This document shows positions 15,973-24,622 of a DNA stretch of 56,697 nt, piece by piece. The notes under the pieces are model-generated. The model had not been told where the DNA came from. It worked only from the letters and a program-made list of their open reading frames with translations, and did no database searches. The position numbers were made by a program, and so were the translations under genes. Source of the stretch: Gallionellaceae bacterium (lineage in GTDB: Bacteria; Pseudomonadota; Gammaproteobacteria; Burkholderiales; Gallionellaceae); NCBI GenBank assembly GCA_019753125.1, contig JAIELH010000046.1, positions 1 through 56,697 on the forward strand. Direction: 5' to 3'. Position 1 is the stretch's first letter; every line of letters starts with the position of its first letter.

Positions 15973-16713
15973 TTAGGATGAGGATTTATTAAGCTTATTG
16001 GCCGCCGTAATCCAAGCCTCGAAGGTCTTGTCGGAGGGATTTTTCATGGATCTTTTGAGCGAAATGTCGTTATTAAATTTTTCAAATGGGCTATCAAGGT
16101 TATCAAGGCTATCAAGGCTATCAAGGCACAGCTTTTTAATTGCTTTCGCTGTTGCTTTTGGATTGTTAGTTTTCAGTTTGGCAAGATAGGTGATGTGAGA
16201 TTCATTTTTTTTAGGTTTTGTGACGGCCTTCGCTGAGTCGGCTGTTTTCCTCTCGATAATAGCTTGCAGATCGTCAATACTGAAAAGCCAATCTTTCGAT
16301 GGCACTTTGGCAGAATCAATCAGTCCTCGAACAACGTAATCTTTCTTGATAAGCCCTCCCCATATTTCCTCTGTAGGTAACTGGTGGCCCTTTACTCTGA
16401 CTCTGTCTTTGTGGACAAACTGCATTCCGTTCACTACGAGCACGGTGACTAGCGTGGCTGATAGCGTTTCTTTGTTTTTTGGCGGCACAAGGCTTTTTAC
16501 CACGCCATCAATTGGAACATCGAGTTTGATTTCCTCAATGGAGCCGTCTGGGCTTTGAATGGTTACATTGAACAGGTCGTCATTGATCTCGAAGCAGACG
16601 GGCAGTTGCTCCCTCTTTGCTAAATCCAAAATTTGGCGGCTGGAAGTTTTGCTCCCGTAGATGTCTGTTAGATAAGTCGCCGCTTCATCTGCCGTGTAAA
16701 AACTATTCATCAT
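15973..16713 (-). CDS. Hypothetical element protein with a repeat-coded segment (246 aa)
   Basis: Begins MMNSFYTADEAATYLTDIYG, which resembles a short DNA-binding helix of phage regulators, followed by beta-rich and charged regions. Near residue 200 it reads SLDSLDNLDS, coded by four tandem 9-bp repeats. No family recognised. It overlaps the integrase stop by 4 bp, so it is co-transcribed with int and may assist or control it. Low complexity and AT-rich codons suggest recent acquisition. Confidence 0.65.
   Translation of the reverse strand: MMNSFYTADEAATYLTDIYGSKTSSRQILDLAKREQLPVCFEINDDLFNVTIQSPDGSIEEIKLDVPIDGVVKSLVPPKNKETLSATLVTVLVVNGMQFVHKDRVRVKGHQLPTEEIWGGLIKKDYVVRGLIDSAKVPSKDWLFSIDDLQAIIERKTADSAKAVTKPKKNESHITYLAKLKTNNPKATAKAIKKLCLDSLDSLDNLDSPFEKFNNDISLKRSMKNPSDKTFEAWITAANKLNKSSS
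16091..16126. repeat. Tandem 9-bp repeat, four copies
   Basis: (C/T)TATCAAGG repeats four times without gap within the 246-aa gene. The frame is kept, because 9 is a multiple of 3. Copy number could vary between strains without breaking the gene. Confidence 0.9.
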
Positions 16714-18008
16714 GCCACCTCTCGTAAGCCGGCTTTGGCCGGCACAAATTTAATCCCGGCCTCGTTCAATATCCACGCTTCGATTTTGACGTGCCACATA
16801 CGCAACAGGTCAAGCGGGCGGCGGATATAGTTTTGCTCACGCACTCCTTGGGGTTTGTGCCCTTGTATCTGCGCACCAATACCGGCGGGCATCTCTATCC
16901 ACTCACACAATGAAGCAAACGAACGGCGCAGGCCGTGCAAGGTCACATCTAGGCCAGCAACAGCGCAGGCCGTATCGTGGGCAATGCGTGGTTCTACCAA
17001 GTGGCCGGATGCGCTTGTAGTGCTTGAGAATATCCACTCGTTACGGCGCGGCAGGGCGTTCAATAATTGCGACACATAGGGCGTTAGTGGAATAACACGC
17101 AAGCCTTCAACTTTGTCGTGAATTGTTATTTTGTTCCACTGAAAATCCACATCTTGCCAGCGCAGCGTTATCAACTCATTCGGCCTTGGTCCCACAAGTA
17201 ACATTGCTTGAAGATAAACGGCTATGCAGGGGTTCCCGATCTGCTTCACGGCGGTGAACCATGCGGATAATTGCTCACGCTGTAACGCATCATTTTTCGG
17301 TTTGGCTTTGTTTATGTGCTTTTTCACTTCCTTGGCTTGGGCGGCGTTGCTAGTGATGATTGTTTTATAGGTAGGATGCGCAGCGCACCAATTCAGGAAA
17401 GTGGAAAACAGGGTGCGGGCGTTGCGGGTGCGGGCGGGGCGTTTAACACTTTCCACCTTCGCCCACTCTGACAGTAGTTCGGGTGTTATGTCCACAAGGC
17501 GCACCGTTGCTAGTGAAGCAAGTGCACCAGGTTCAGTTAGCTTCTTTCCACGCTTGCACTTATCGCCACCGGCCTGCATTGCTTTTTCATGGTCCAGTAG
17601 GTGAAGCGCACCCCATGCGGATTTTGTTGCTTTCACATATTCGCCCCATGCCTTGCCCACAGTCACCGTTTCGCGTGCTTCCTTGGCACTCAAGGCGGCG
17701 GCCTTGGCTTCCTTGGTGGCGATTGCATCGGCTAACACTTGGCGCGGGTCTATGCCTTGGTCGGTCATCGCTTTAAGGCGGGTGGCTTCACCCTGTGCCT
17801 TGCCAATACCCCAAGTGCGAGGGTCGCCGATAGTCATGCGGATTGTTTTCCCGTTTAGGCGAGTTTCAAATATGAAGGCTTTGGAACCGGCAGAGGTCAC
17901 GCGCAAACCTAATCCGGGCGTTTTTCCGTCCCAGTAGATGCTTTGCTTTTTGCCAGCTTCGCACTTAAATCCTGCAACCCGTTCAGCCGTGAAATTTTCC
18001 CGTTTCAT
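16710..18008 (-). CDS. int: Tyrosine-type site-specific integrase (432 aa)
   Basis: Start at MKRENFTAERV; the frame is open upstream to 18077, but that part carries the arm-site repeats. The N-terminal arm-binding domain (KTPGLGLRVTSAGSKAFIFETRLNGK, then IGDPRTWG) is of the P4 integrase type. Catalytic residues: Arg in GPRPNELITLRW, HGLRRSFASLCEW (His-x-x-Arg), the His of GHKPQGVREQNY and the Tyr of NYIRRP. It integrates the element into the tRNA 3' end. It lies against the right attachment site and is transcribed inward. Confidence 0.95.
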   Translation of the reverse strand: MKRENFTAERVAGFKCEAGKKQSIYWDGKTPGLGLRVTSAGSKAFIFETRLNGKTIRMTIGDPRTWGIGKAQGEATRLKAMTDQGIDPRQVLADAIATKEAKAAALSAKEARETVTVGKAWGEYVKATKSAWGALHLLDHEKAMQAGGDKCKRGKKLTEPGALASLATVRLVDITPELLSEWAKVESVKRPARTRNARTLFSTFLNWCAAHPTYKTIITSNAAQAKEVKKHINKAKPKNDALQREQLSAWFTAVKQIGNPCIAVYLQAMLLVGPRPNELITLRWQDVDFQWNKITIHDKVEGLRVIPLTPYVSQLLNALPRRNEWIFSSTTSASGHLVEPRIAHDTACAVAGLDVTLHGLRRSFASLCEWIEMPAGIGAQIQGHKPQGVREQNYIRRPLDLLRMWHVKIEAWILNEAGIKFVPAKAGLREVA

Positions 18009-18023
18009 ATCACCCGCCTTTCC

Positions 18024-18041
18024 GTGTAGGCACTGTGTAGG
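18024..18041. promoter_or_regulatory. Putative integrase arm-type sites, right pair
   Basis: GTGTAGG at 18024-18030 and 18035-18041, 11-bp period, starting 15 bases upstream of the integrase ATG. It mirrors the pair at 86-103. Here the sites overlap the likely int promoter, so integrase may repress its own gene. Confidence 0.7.
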
Positions 18042-18173
18042 CAAATTATAGCAATATAGCGGAATACTTATCAACACAAATAAAACAGCTAATATCAGTA
18101 ATGGCGGGGTTTTGGCATGTTTTTGCTAATTTATGGAATGGTAATCAACACTGGAAAATAGGCTTTTTAGGGT

Positions 18174-18252
18174 ACTCATAATCCTTTGGTCGCTGGTTCG
18201 AGTCCAGCACGACCCACCAAATAAACAAAGGCTCGCAGCGCTGCGAGCCTTT
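18174..18252. repeat. Right attachment site with tRNA fragment
   Basis: Bases 18192-18252 repeat 1-61 exactly. The tRNA-like part extends left to about 18174 (anticodon loop ACTCATAATCC), where pairing with a proper 5' half is lost. A 5' acceptor GGGTCGT is absent at the expected place near 18144, so this is a duplicated 3' fragment and not a working tRNA gene. Confidence 0.9.
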
Positions 18253-18311
18253 GTTTTTGAGTGGGTAGGCAACCATTCATCTAGAAGGATCACCCATTTG
18301 TCACATATGAA

Positions 18312-18340
18312 TTGACTATATCGGAGCAGTCCAATAATCT
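18312..18340 (+). promoter_or_regulatory. Candidate sigma-70 promoter for the lipoprotein gene
   Basis: TTGACT and TAATCT are separated by 17 bases. They lie about 115 bases upstream of the gene at 18457, just outside the element. The 205-bp gap otherwise shows nothing. Confidence 0.5.
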
Positions 18341-18456
18341 GAACTTGCTATATGAACTTATTGAAAGGTGTATCGTTTTAGTTATGCTGGCTTAAGCGGT
18401 TTTTTTTGAGGTACAGCACTCTGCTGCCTTGATTTAAGCTTACTGAAAGGTTTGCC

Positions 18457-19317
18457 ATGTATGCCAGATTGATCGCAGTTTTAGTATCCATCCTGATAAT
18501 GGGCTGCGCTACGGGTCAAAAACCAAGTAGCCCCGAATATAATTTCAGTGCCGCTTTTTTAACCGTTGATTTGAACAGCGACGCTCGCCAGATTATCGGC
18601 AGCATACCGGCGGAGTCAGCGATGGAGTCCTTTGAAACAACCGATCCGCAAGGGCGGGTAATTTCTTACGTCGCATTCACCGATACAGACATAGGCGCAT
18701 TGGTGTTTGTGGATCAGAAGCTCCATGGCACGCTTTCTCATCACGATGCACAGGCCTTCTACACCTGTCGCGGGCATGTGACGACCACTACCAGTCACTG
18801 GGGGCGCGAAGCGATGGACTGGGCGGCCAGCCTCGTTGCCGGCAGCAAACCCGCGACTGCGGTAAAACTGGAGTTTTCCGGCAAATCAACAGCGCAAAGC
18901 ATCAAAGAAGTTGCGGAAAGCCCTTTTCTCAAAAAGCTGAGGTCCTTATTCGGCATGGGATCAAATCCGATCAGCATTTTCAGCTCACTGAGTTCGGCAC
19001 AGAGCGATATGGCGATGAGCAACCAGTTTGACAGGATTAATGCAGGTCTGGATCTCATCAGGCCCGGCATGAGTGAATCCAGCGTGGCCGAAGTTGCGCA
19101 ACCGGAAGATGTATCCTTCGTCAGCGATGGGACAGTGATGGCTTATCCAAGCCACCTGGTCGAATATTACACCACAGGCGGCGAAGTCAAAGTAATTCAG
19201 CGCCCTTCATTCTACTTTTTGTTCAGGACCCATGCCGCGTTGTTTTATGCGCCCGGTGTCCAATGGCCGCTATGCACGCCCGCCCGCTGGAAGGAAGCCT
19301 TGCCGGAAAAGCCTTAA
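18457..19317 (+). CDS. Lipoprotein of unknown function (286 aa)
   Basis: Begins MYARLIAVLVSILIMGCATG, a lipoprotein signal peptide with lipobox IMGC. The mature part is globular with Ser/Ala-rich helices and a C-terminal beta-rich segment (LVEYYTTGGEVKVIQRPSFYF). No family recognised. It is the first host gene right of the element. It has its own promoter and is convergent with the ABC-F gene, so it is probably monocistronic. Confidence 0.8.
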   Translation: MYARLIAVLVSILIMGCATGQKPSSPEYNFSAAFLTVDLNSDARQIIGSIPAESAMESFETTDPQGRVISYVAFTDTDIGALVFVDQKLHGTLSHHDAQAFYTCRGHVTTTTSHWGREAMDWAASLVAGSKPATAVKLEFSGKSTAQSIKEVAESPFLKKLRSLFGMGSNPISIFSSLSSAQSDMAMSNQFDRINAGLDLIRPGMSESSVAEVAQPEDVSFVSDGTVMAYPSHLVEYYTTGGEVKVIQRPSFYFLFRTHAALFYAPGVQWPLCTPARWKEALPEKP

Positions 19318-19339
19318 TCGTGTTTTGATTATGCAACCT

Positions 19340-20938
19340 CTATAAGGCCATTCCCTGATCGCGCAGGTATTCTTCGTAATTGCCGTGATAATCGGTGACG
19401 CCCTTCGCGGAAATTTCGATGATGCGCGTCGCCAGCGAGGAGACGAACTCGCGATCATGGCTGACGAATATCAGTGTGCCCTTGTACTGTTCCAGCGCGG
19501 TATTCAGCGACTCGATCGACTCCATGTCCATATGGTTGGTTGGCTCGTCCATCAGCAATACGTTGGGGCGTTGCAGCATCAGTTTGCCGAACAACATGCG
19601 CCCCTTCTCGCCGCCGGATAGCACTTTCACGCGCTTCTTCGCGTCGTCGCCCGAGAACAGTAGGCGGCCCAGCGTGCCGCGCACCACCTGATCGTCGTCG
19701 CTTGGGCCGCGCCAGTAAGTCATCCAGTCCATCATCAGCTTGTCCTCGGCGAATTCGTGCGCGTGGTCCTGCGCGTAGTAGCCGAGCTTGGCTTTGTCCG
19801 TCCATTTGATCGTACCGGTATCCGGCTGAAGGTCGCCAGCCAGGCAGCGCAACAGCGTGGTCTTGCCGATGCCGTTCGGGCCGATGATCGCGACCTTTTC
19901 GCCCGCATCGATACGGAAGTTGACGTTGGAGAACAGCACCCTGTCGAAGCCCTTCGCCATGTGCTGCACCTCCACCGCGGTGCGGTGCAGCTTGTCGCGC
20001 TCGTCGTATTCGAAACGGATGAACGGGTACTGGCGGCTGGATGGCTTGATGTCCTCGATTTTGATCTTGTCGATCTGGCGCGCGCGCGAGGTGGCCTGCC
20101 TGGCTTTGGACGCATTCGCCGAGAAGCGCGCGACAAACGCCTTCAGTTCGGCCACTTTTTCTTTGGCCCTGGCATTATCCGCAGCCTGCTGTTCGCGCGC
20201 CTGGGTCGAGGCCAGCATGTAATCGTCATAATTGCCCGGATAGGTGGTGATCTTGCCGTAGTCCAGGTCGGCCATATGGGTGCATACGCTGTTCAGGAAG
20301 TGGCGGTCATGCGAGATGATGACCATCGTGCAATTGCGCGCATTGAGGATGTCTTCCAGCCAGCGGATCGTGTTGATGTCGAGATTGTTGGTCGGTTCGT
20401 CGAGCAGCAGGATGTCCGGATTGGAAAACAGCGCTTGCGCCAGCAGCACGCGCAACTTGAAGCCCGGCGCCACTTCGCGCATCGGCCCGTTGTGCAGTTC
20501 GATCGCAATGCCTACGCCGAGCAGCAACTCTCCGGCGCGCGGTTCGGCGGTGTAGCCGTCGTATTCGGCGAATGCGGCTTCCAGGTCGGCGGCGCGCATA
20601 TAATCTTCTTCGGTCGCATCCGGGTTGGCATAGATCGCGTCGCGTTCACTCATCGCCGCCCACATCTCGGCATGCCCCATCATCACCACATCCAGCACGC
20701 GCATGTCTTCGTAGGCGAACTGGTCCTGGCGCAACTTGCCGAGCCGTTCATCCTTGTCCAGCATCACATTACCGGAAGAAGGCTCGAGGTCGCCGCCGAG
20801 GATCTTCATGAACGTGGACTTGCCGCAGCCGTTCGCGCCGATCAGGCCGTAACGGTTGCCGTCGCCGAATTTGACGGAGACGTTTTCAAACAGGGGCTTC
20901 GCCCCGAACTGCATCGTGATATTGGCTGTGGAAAGCAT
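19340..20938 (-). CDS. ybiT: ABC-F family ATPase, YbiT type (532 aa)
   Basis: Two ABC ATPase domains on one chain. The first has Walker [10 protein letters not shown] (about residue 35) and [11 protein letters not shown]. The second has GPNGIGKTT (about 355), the signature [10 protein letters not shown] and [12 protein letters not shown] charged linker lies between them and there are no membrane segments. The [20 protein letters not shown] arm and the overall length match YbiT, a ribosome-associated ABC-F protein acting in translation. It is encoded alone, convergent with the lipoprotein gene. Confidence 0.92.
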   Translation of the reverse strand: MLSTANITMQFGAKPLFENVSVKFGDGNRYGLIGANGCGKSTFMKILGGDLEPSSGNVMLDKDERLGKLRQDQFAYEDMRVLDVVMMGHAEMWAAMSERDAIYANPDATEEDYMRAADLEAAFAEYDGYTAEPRAGELLLGVGIAIELHNGPMREVAPGFKLRVLLAQALFSNPDILLLDEPTNNLDINTIRWLEDILNARNCTMVIISHDRHFLNSVCTHMADLDYGKITTYPGNYDDYMLASTQAREQQAADNARAKEKVAELKAFVARFSANASKARQATSRARQIDKIKIEDIKPSSRQYPFIRFEYDERDKLHRTAVEVQHMAKGFDRVLFSNVNFRIDAGEKVAIIGPNGIGKTTLLRCLAGDLQPDTGTIKWTDKAKLGYYAQDHAHEFAEDKLMMDWMTYWRGPSDDDQVVRGTLGRLLFSGDDAKKRVKVLSGGEKGRMLFGKLMLQRPNVLLMDEPTNHMDMESIESLNTALEQYKGTLIFVSHDREFVSSLATRIIEISAKGVTDYHGNYEEYLRDQGMAL

Positions 20939-21121
20939 GTGAGGACTCGATATGGAAAAATTTTAGTTCCAGCTAACCTGAAGGTTACCCTACTCTGAAA
21001 CTTCGTTTTGGGGCGCGATTTTAACACCACGCGGCATATCTACCGCACTTACTCGCAAGGCAGCCCGCATAAGGCAGGCTGTAAGGTGAAAAAGTGCAGT
21101 GCTCGCTGAATTCTCAAAAAT

Positions 21122-21147
21122 GGCGGATAACGCTGCGCTCATCCGCC
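21122..21147. repeat. REP-like palindrome
   Basis: GGCGGAT (21122-21128) pairs with ATCCGCC (21141-21147) around a loop. It lies in the 250-bp gap between ybiT and gshA. Such palindromes are often dispersed in proteobacterial genomes. A second, weaker pair CAGCC/GGCTG lies about 50 bases to the left. Confidence 0.55.
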
Positions 21148-21190
21148 CTACCGCTGCTAAAATGCACCGAGTTAATTACCCGCAAACATT

Positions 21191-22450
21191 ATGGTTCCCC
21201 ATCTCACCACCGCGTTGACCGGCCCGCTGCTCGATCTGGAACGGCATTTTCTCGATGCGCAGCCGACTATCGAACATTGGTTTCGCACGCAATGGCTGGA
21301 GCATTCCCCACCGTTCTATGCTTCGGTGGATTTGCGCAACAGCGGCTTCAAACTGGCACCGGTGGATACCAACCTGTTTCCGGGCGGCTTCAATAATCTC
21401 AACGCGGATTTTTTGCCGTTGTGCGTGCAGGCGATGCAGGGAGCGGTCGAGAAAGTTTGCCCGGAAGCGCGCGGCGTGCTGCTGATACCGGAAAACCATA
21501 CGCGCAACCAGTTTTACCTGCAAAATGTCGCGCAGATCGTGACCATCTTGAAGCAGGCCGGAGTACGTGTGCGTATCGGCAGCCTGCTGGCGGAGATCAC
21601 TCAGCCCACTGCGATTCAATTGTCCGACGGCGGCACGCTGACGCTGGAGCCGCTGGTGCGGCGCGGCAGGCGGCTTGGCTTCGCTGATTTTGACCCGTGC
21701 GTGGTGTTGCTCAACAACGATTTATCCGGCGGCGTGCCGGATATCCTGCAAGGCCTGGATCAGGCGGTCTTGCCGCCGCTCTCGGCAGGCTGGCATGCAC
21801 GGCGCAAGTCGCAGCATTTCGCCGCCTATGACCGCGTGGCCGGCGATTTTGCGAAGTTGCTCGGCATCGATCCGTGGCTGGTCAATCCTTATTTCGCCAC
21901 CTGCGGCTGCGTCAATTTTCAGGAGCGCCTCGGTGAGGAATGCCTCGCTGCCAAGGTGGACGAGGTGTTGCAGAAGATGCGTGCCAAGTATGCCGAGTAT
22001 GGCGTGAAGCACGAACCGTTCGTCATCGTCAAAGCCGATGCGGGAACATACGGCATGGGCATCATGACGGTCAAGGATGCCAGCGAGATCACCGGACTGA
22101 ACCGCAAGCAACGCAACAAGATGGCGGTGGTCAAGGAAGGTTTGCAGGTGCATGACGTGCTGGTGCAGGAGGGCGTGTACACTTTCGAGCATATCAACGA
22201 CGCGGTGGCAGAACCGGTGGTGTACATGATCGATCGCTACGTGGTCGGCGGCTTCTACCGCGTGCATACCGAGCGCGGGGTAGATGAGAACCTGAATGCG
22301 CCCGGCATGCGATTCGAGCCGCTGGCGTTCGAATCCTGCTGTTCGTTGCCCAACCCGGACTGCGCGCCGGACGATACGCCGAACCGCTTCTATGCTTATG
22401 GTGTCGTCGCGCGGCTGGCGTTGCTGGCGGCGGCGCTGGAGATCAGATGA
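21191..22450 (+). CDS. gshA: Glutamate-cysteine ligase, ferrooxidans type (419 aa)
   Basis: First step of glutathione synthesis: ATP-dependent ligation of glutamate and cysteine. The sequence matches the proteobacterial gshA family named from Acidithiobacillus (SVDLRNSGFKLAPVDTNLFPGGFNN, VIVKADAGTYGMGIMTV, YMIDRYVVGGFYRVH), which has an ATP-grasp-like core. Its length is normal. The stop overlaps the apbE start codon (ATGA), so the two are translationally coupled. Confidence 0.93.
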   Translation: MVPHLTTALTGPLLDLERHFLDAQPTIEHWFRTQWLEHSPPFYASVDLRNSGFKLAPVDTNLFPGGFNNLNADFLPLCVQAMQGAVEKVCPEARGVLLIPENHTRNQFYLQNVAQIVTILKQAGVRVRIGSLLAEITQPTAIQLSDGGTLTLEPLVRRGRRLGFADFDPCVVLLNNDLSGGVPDILQGLDQAVLPPLSAGWHARRKSQHFAAYDRVAGDFAKLLGIDPWLVNPYFATCGCVNFQERLGEECLAAKVDEVLQKMRAKYAEYGVKHEPFVIVKADAGTYGMGIMTVKDASEITGLNRKQRNKMAVVKEGLQVHDVLVQEGVYTFEHINDAVAEPVVYMIDRYVVGGFYRVHTERGVDENLNAPGMRFEPLAFESCCSLPNPDCAPDDTPNRFYAYGVVARLALLAAALEIR

Positions 22451-23616
22451 CAGAGGACGGACGACAGAGGACAGAAGTGTTGTCGCGGCTACGCCGCGCC
22501 TTTAATAAATGCACCGCGCAGCGGACAAAAGCCTGTCCTCTGTCGTCCGTCCTCTGTCTTCTGATCCCCGTCCTCTGTCTTCTGGGATGCGCCAAAGAAC
22601 TGCTGTATCAGGAGCAGAGCTATGTGTTCGGCACGCTGGTGGATGTCACCGTGTATGGCGAAGATGAGACGCGTGCGCGGCAGGCGGTGAACGATGTGAT
22701 GCATGAGTTCCGGCGCCTGCATAACATGCTGCACGCCTGGCAACCGAGCGAATTGAGCGAATTGAATGCAGCGTGCGCCAACGGGGAGAGCAAGGCAGTT
22801 TCACCGGAGCTTGCGGCGCTGCTGCAGGATGCGGCGCAACTTTCCGCACAGTCTGGCGGGCTGTTCAATCCCGCCATCGGCGGGTTGATCAAACTGTGGG
22901 GTTTTCATGCGGACGAATACAAACCGGTGCAGCCGGAGCAAAAGCAGATTGCGCAATGGGTCGCGGCAAATCCGCAGATGAACGACATTACGCTTTCGCC
23001 CGGCACGTCTGATGTAACGGCTGATATGGCTGCTGCCGCAGGCGCAAAAAAGATGATCGCCTCATGCCGCAATTCCGCCGTGCAGCTTGATCTGGGCGGC
23101 TATGCCAAAGGCTATGCGCTGGATCGCGCCGTCAGCCTGTTGCGCGAGCGGGGCATCCATAACGCGCTGGTCAACATCGGCGGCAACATCATCGCGCTCG
23201 GGCAGCACGGCAAACGGGCGTGGCGGGTCGGTATCCAGCACCCGCGCAAATCCGGCGCGCTGGCGATGCTGGAGCTGCGCGACGGCGAGGCGATCGGCAC
23301 GTCCGGCGATTACCAGCGTTACTTCATGCTGGGCAACGTCCGCTACTGCCACCTGATCGACCCCCGTTCCGGGTATCCGATGCAGGGCGTGCAGGCGGTG
23401 ACGATATTGACGCGTGGCGCGCATGCCGGAACATTGTCCGATGCCGCTTCCAAGCCATTGTTCATCGCCGGAGCGGGCGGCTGGCGCGCTGCGGCTGCGC
23501 AAATGAATTTGCCTGAGGCGATGCTGGTGGATGCGCAAGGCAACATCCATCTCACAACCGGATTGCAGAAACGGCTAGAATTCACCGACAAAAGTATAAC
23601 GCCATTGGTGGAATGA
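22447..23616 (+). CDS. apbE: FAD:protein FMN transferase, lipoprotein (389 aa)
   Basis: ApbE transfers FMN from FAD to a Ser/Thr of target proteins in the periplasm or membrane. NosR, encoded in this window, carries the usual acceptor motif. Signs: YQEQSYVFGTLVDVTVYG, GLFNPAIGGLIKLWGFH, LDLGGYAKGYALDRAV, ALVNIGGNIIALG and SGYPMQGVQAVTIL. The signal peptide is long, and its hydrophobic part (VLCLLIPVLCLLGC) ends in a lipobox LLGC. That part is coded by an inverted and direct DNA repeat. There is no internal Met for a shorter start. Confidence 0.93.
   Translation: MTEDGRQRTEVLSRLRRAFNKCTAQRTKACPLSSVLCLLIPVLCLLGCAKELLYQEQSYVFGTLVDVTVYGEDETRARQAVNDVMHEFRRLHNMLHAWQPSELSELNAACANGESKAVSPELAALLQDAAQLSAQSGGLFNPAIGGLIKLWGFHADEYKPVQPEQKQIAQWVAANPQMNDITLSPGTSDVTADMAAAAGAKKMIASCRNSAVQLDLGGYAKGYALDRAVSLLRERGIHNALVNIGGNIIALGQHGKRAWRVGIQHPRKSGALAMLELRDGEAIGTSGDYQRYFMLGNVRYCHLIDPRSGYPMQGVQAVTILTRGAHAGTLSDAASKPLFIAGAGGWRAAAAQMNLPEAMLVDAQGNIHLTTGLQKRLEFTDKSITPLVE
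22449..22584. repeat. Palindromic repeat element inside the apbE 5' end
   Basis: A perfect 26-bp inverted repeat has arms at 22449-22474 and 22533-22558 (rich in GACAGAGG/CCTCTGTC) and a 58-base interior. The motif GTCCTCTGTCTTCTG also repeats directly at 22549-22563 and 22570-22584. The right arm and the direct repeats code the hydrophobic core of the ApbE signal peptide. Confidence 0.9.
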
Positions 23617-23644
23617 TAATTTTAAAGAGTTGAGGGGAGCTGGA

Positions 23645-24037
23645 ATGGTCGGGATTTTGGTGGTGGCGCACAACGCACTCGGCGAAAGCCTGATTGATTG
23701 CGTGAAGCATGTGCTGGGCGAGATACCGCACAATCTCAAGGTGTTGTCGGTTTATGCCGGGGATGACCCGCAGCAGAAATTATGCGAGGGGCAGGCGCTT
23801 ATCAAGCAACTGGATTCAGGCGGCGGCGTGCTGGTGCTGGCGGATATTTTTGGCGCCACGCCGAGCAATATCGCGCGGCAATTGTGCAACGCCGAGCGCG
23901 TCATGGGCGTGGCTGGCGTGAACCTGCCGATGCTGTTGCGCGTGGTCTGTTACCCGAACAAAACCATGCCGGAACTGGCAAAAGTCGCCGTCGAGGGCGG
24001 CCGCGAATGTATCGTTTACATCGAACAGGATCATTAA
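23645..24037 (+). CDS. PTS EIIA component, mannose family (130 aa)
   Basis: EIIA-Man fold: MVGILVVAHNALGESLI with the phosphorylatable His at residue 9, then VLVLADIFGATPSNIAR. Start at ATG 23645, with GGGAG upstream. No EIIB or EIIC lies beside it, so this is the short regulatory PTS seen in many betaproteobacteria. The gene abuts ptsH (stop and start adjacent). Confidence 0.88.
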   Translation: MVGILVVAHNALGESLIDCVKHVLGEIPHNLKVLSVYAGDDPQQKLCEGQALIKQLDSGGGVLVLADIFGATPSNIARQLCNAERVMGVAGVNLPMLLRVVCYPNKTMPELAKVAVEGGRECIVYIEQDH

Positions 24038-24307
24038 ATGCTGCAACAGGAAGCGCTCATCATCAACAAGCTTGGGTTGCACGCGCGCGCCTCGGCCAAA
24101 CTCACGCAACTGGCTTCGGGTTTCAAGTGTGAGGTGATGCTGTCGCGCAACAACCGCCGCGTGAATGCCAAAAGCATCATGGGCGTGATGATGCTGGCCG
24201 CTGCCAAGGGCACAACCATCACGATCGAAACTGATGGCGCTGATGAGGCCGGGGCGATGCAGGCTATTTTGCATCTGATCAACAATTATTTCGGGGAAGG
24301 CGAATAG
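24038..24307 (+). CDS. ptsH: HPr phosphocarrier protein (89 aa)
   Basis: His in NKLGLHARASAKL is the site phosphorylated by EI. The Ser of AKSIMGVMML is the regulatory site phosphorylated by HPr kinase in organisms that have one. Normal length. Its stop lies 8 bases before the MITE-like element. Confidence 0.95.
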   Translation: MLQQEALIINKLGLHARASAKLTQLASGFKCEVMLSRNNRRVNAKSIMGVMMLAAAKGTTITIETDGADEAGAMQAILHLINNYFGEGE

Positions 24308-24315
24308 TCTTATGA

Positions 24316-24622
24316 AGACACCTCGAGAAACCGTAGCGAGCAGCTTGAGTGCAAGGCGCGCGGAGCTCTGCATGGCCATTCGACTAAGCTGGCAAAAGCG
24401 CCAGCAAGTCGCTGGTCAACGGAGCAACGAGAAAACGAGCAAAGCGAGTTTCGGCGGAGACTTACCTTCAGGTTATGTCATAGCCACATACCGTATGGGT
24501 AGGCGAGGCGGCGAGTACCGCGCAACGCAGCGAGCGGAAGGGTGGCTGCGCAGCAGCCGGGAACCCGCCGGCCTACTCCTTGCGGGTGAATCGAGCTGCG
24601 CAGTAGGTTTATCGAGGTGTCT
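24316..24622. mobile_element. MITE-like element between ptsH and ptsI (307 bp)
   Basis: Terminal inverted repeats at 24316-24332 and 24606-24622 match at 16 of 17 positions (AGACACCTCGATAAACC against AGACACCTCGAGAAACC). It is flanked by ATGA on both sides, a probable 4-bp target duplication. The inside has no credible gene, although one frame is open throughout. The right repeat contains GAGG 5 bases before the ptsI ATG, so the element supplies the ribosome-binding site. Confidence 0.8.

Noticed and set aside
16091-16126. CRISPR-like short repeats
   Set aside because: The repeats are 9 bp with no spacers and lie inside a coding frame.
18174-18219. A second functional tRNA gene at the right end of the element
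   Set aside because: Only the 3' part is present; the 5' acceptor and D arm are missing, so it is the duplicated attachment fragment.
19757-20998. 413-aa plus-strand frame opposite ybiT
   Set aside because: It is a shadow of the ABC-F gene; codon bias on the opposite strand of GC-rich genes commonly leaves such open frames.
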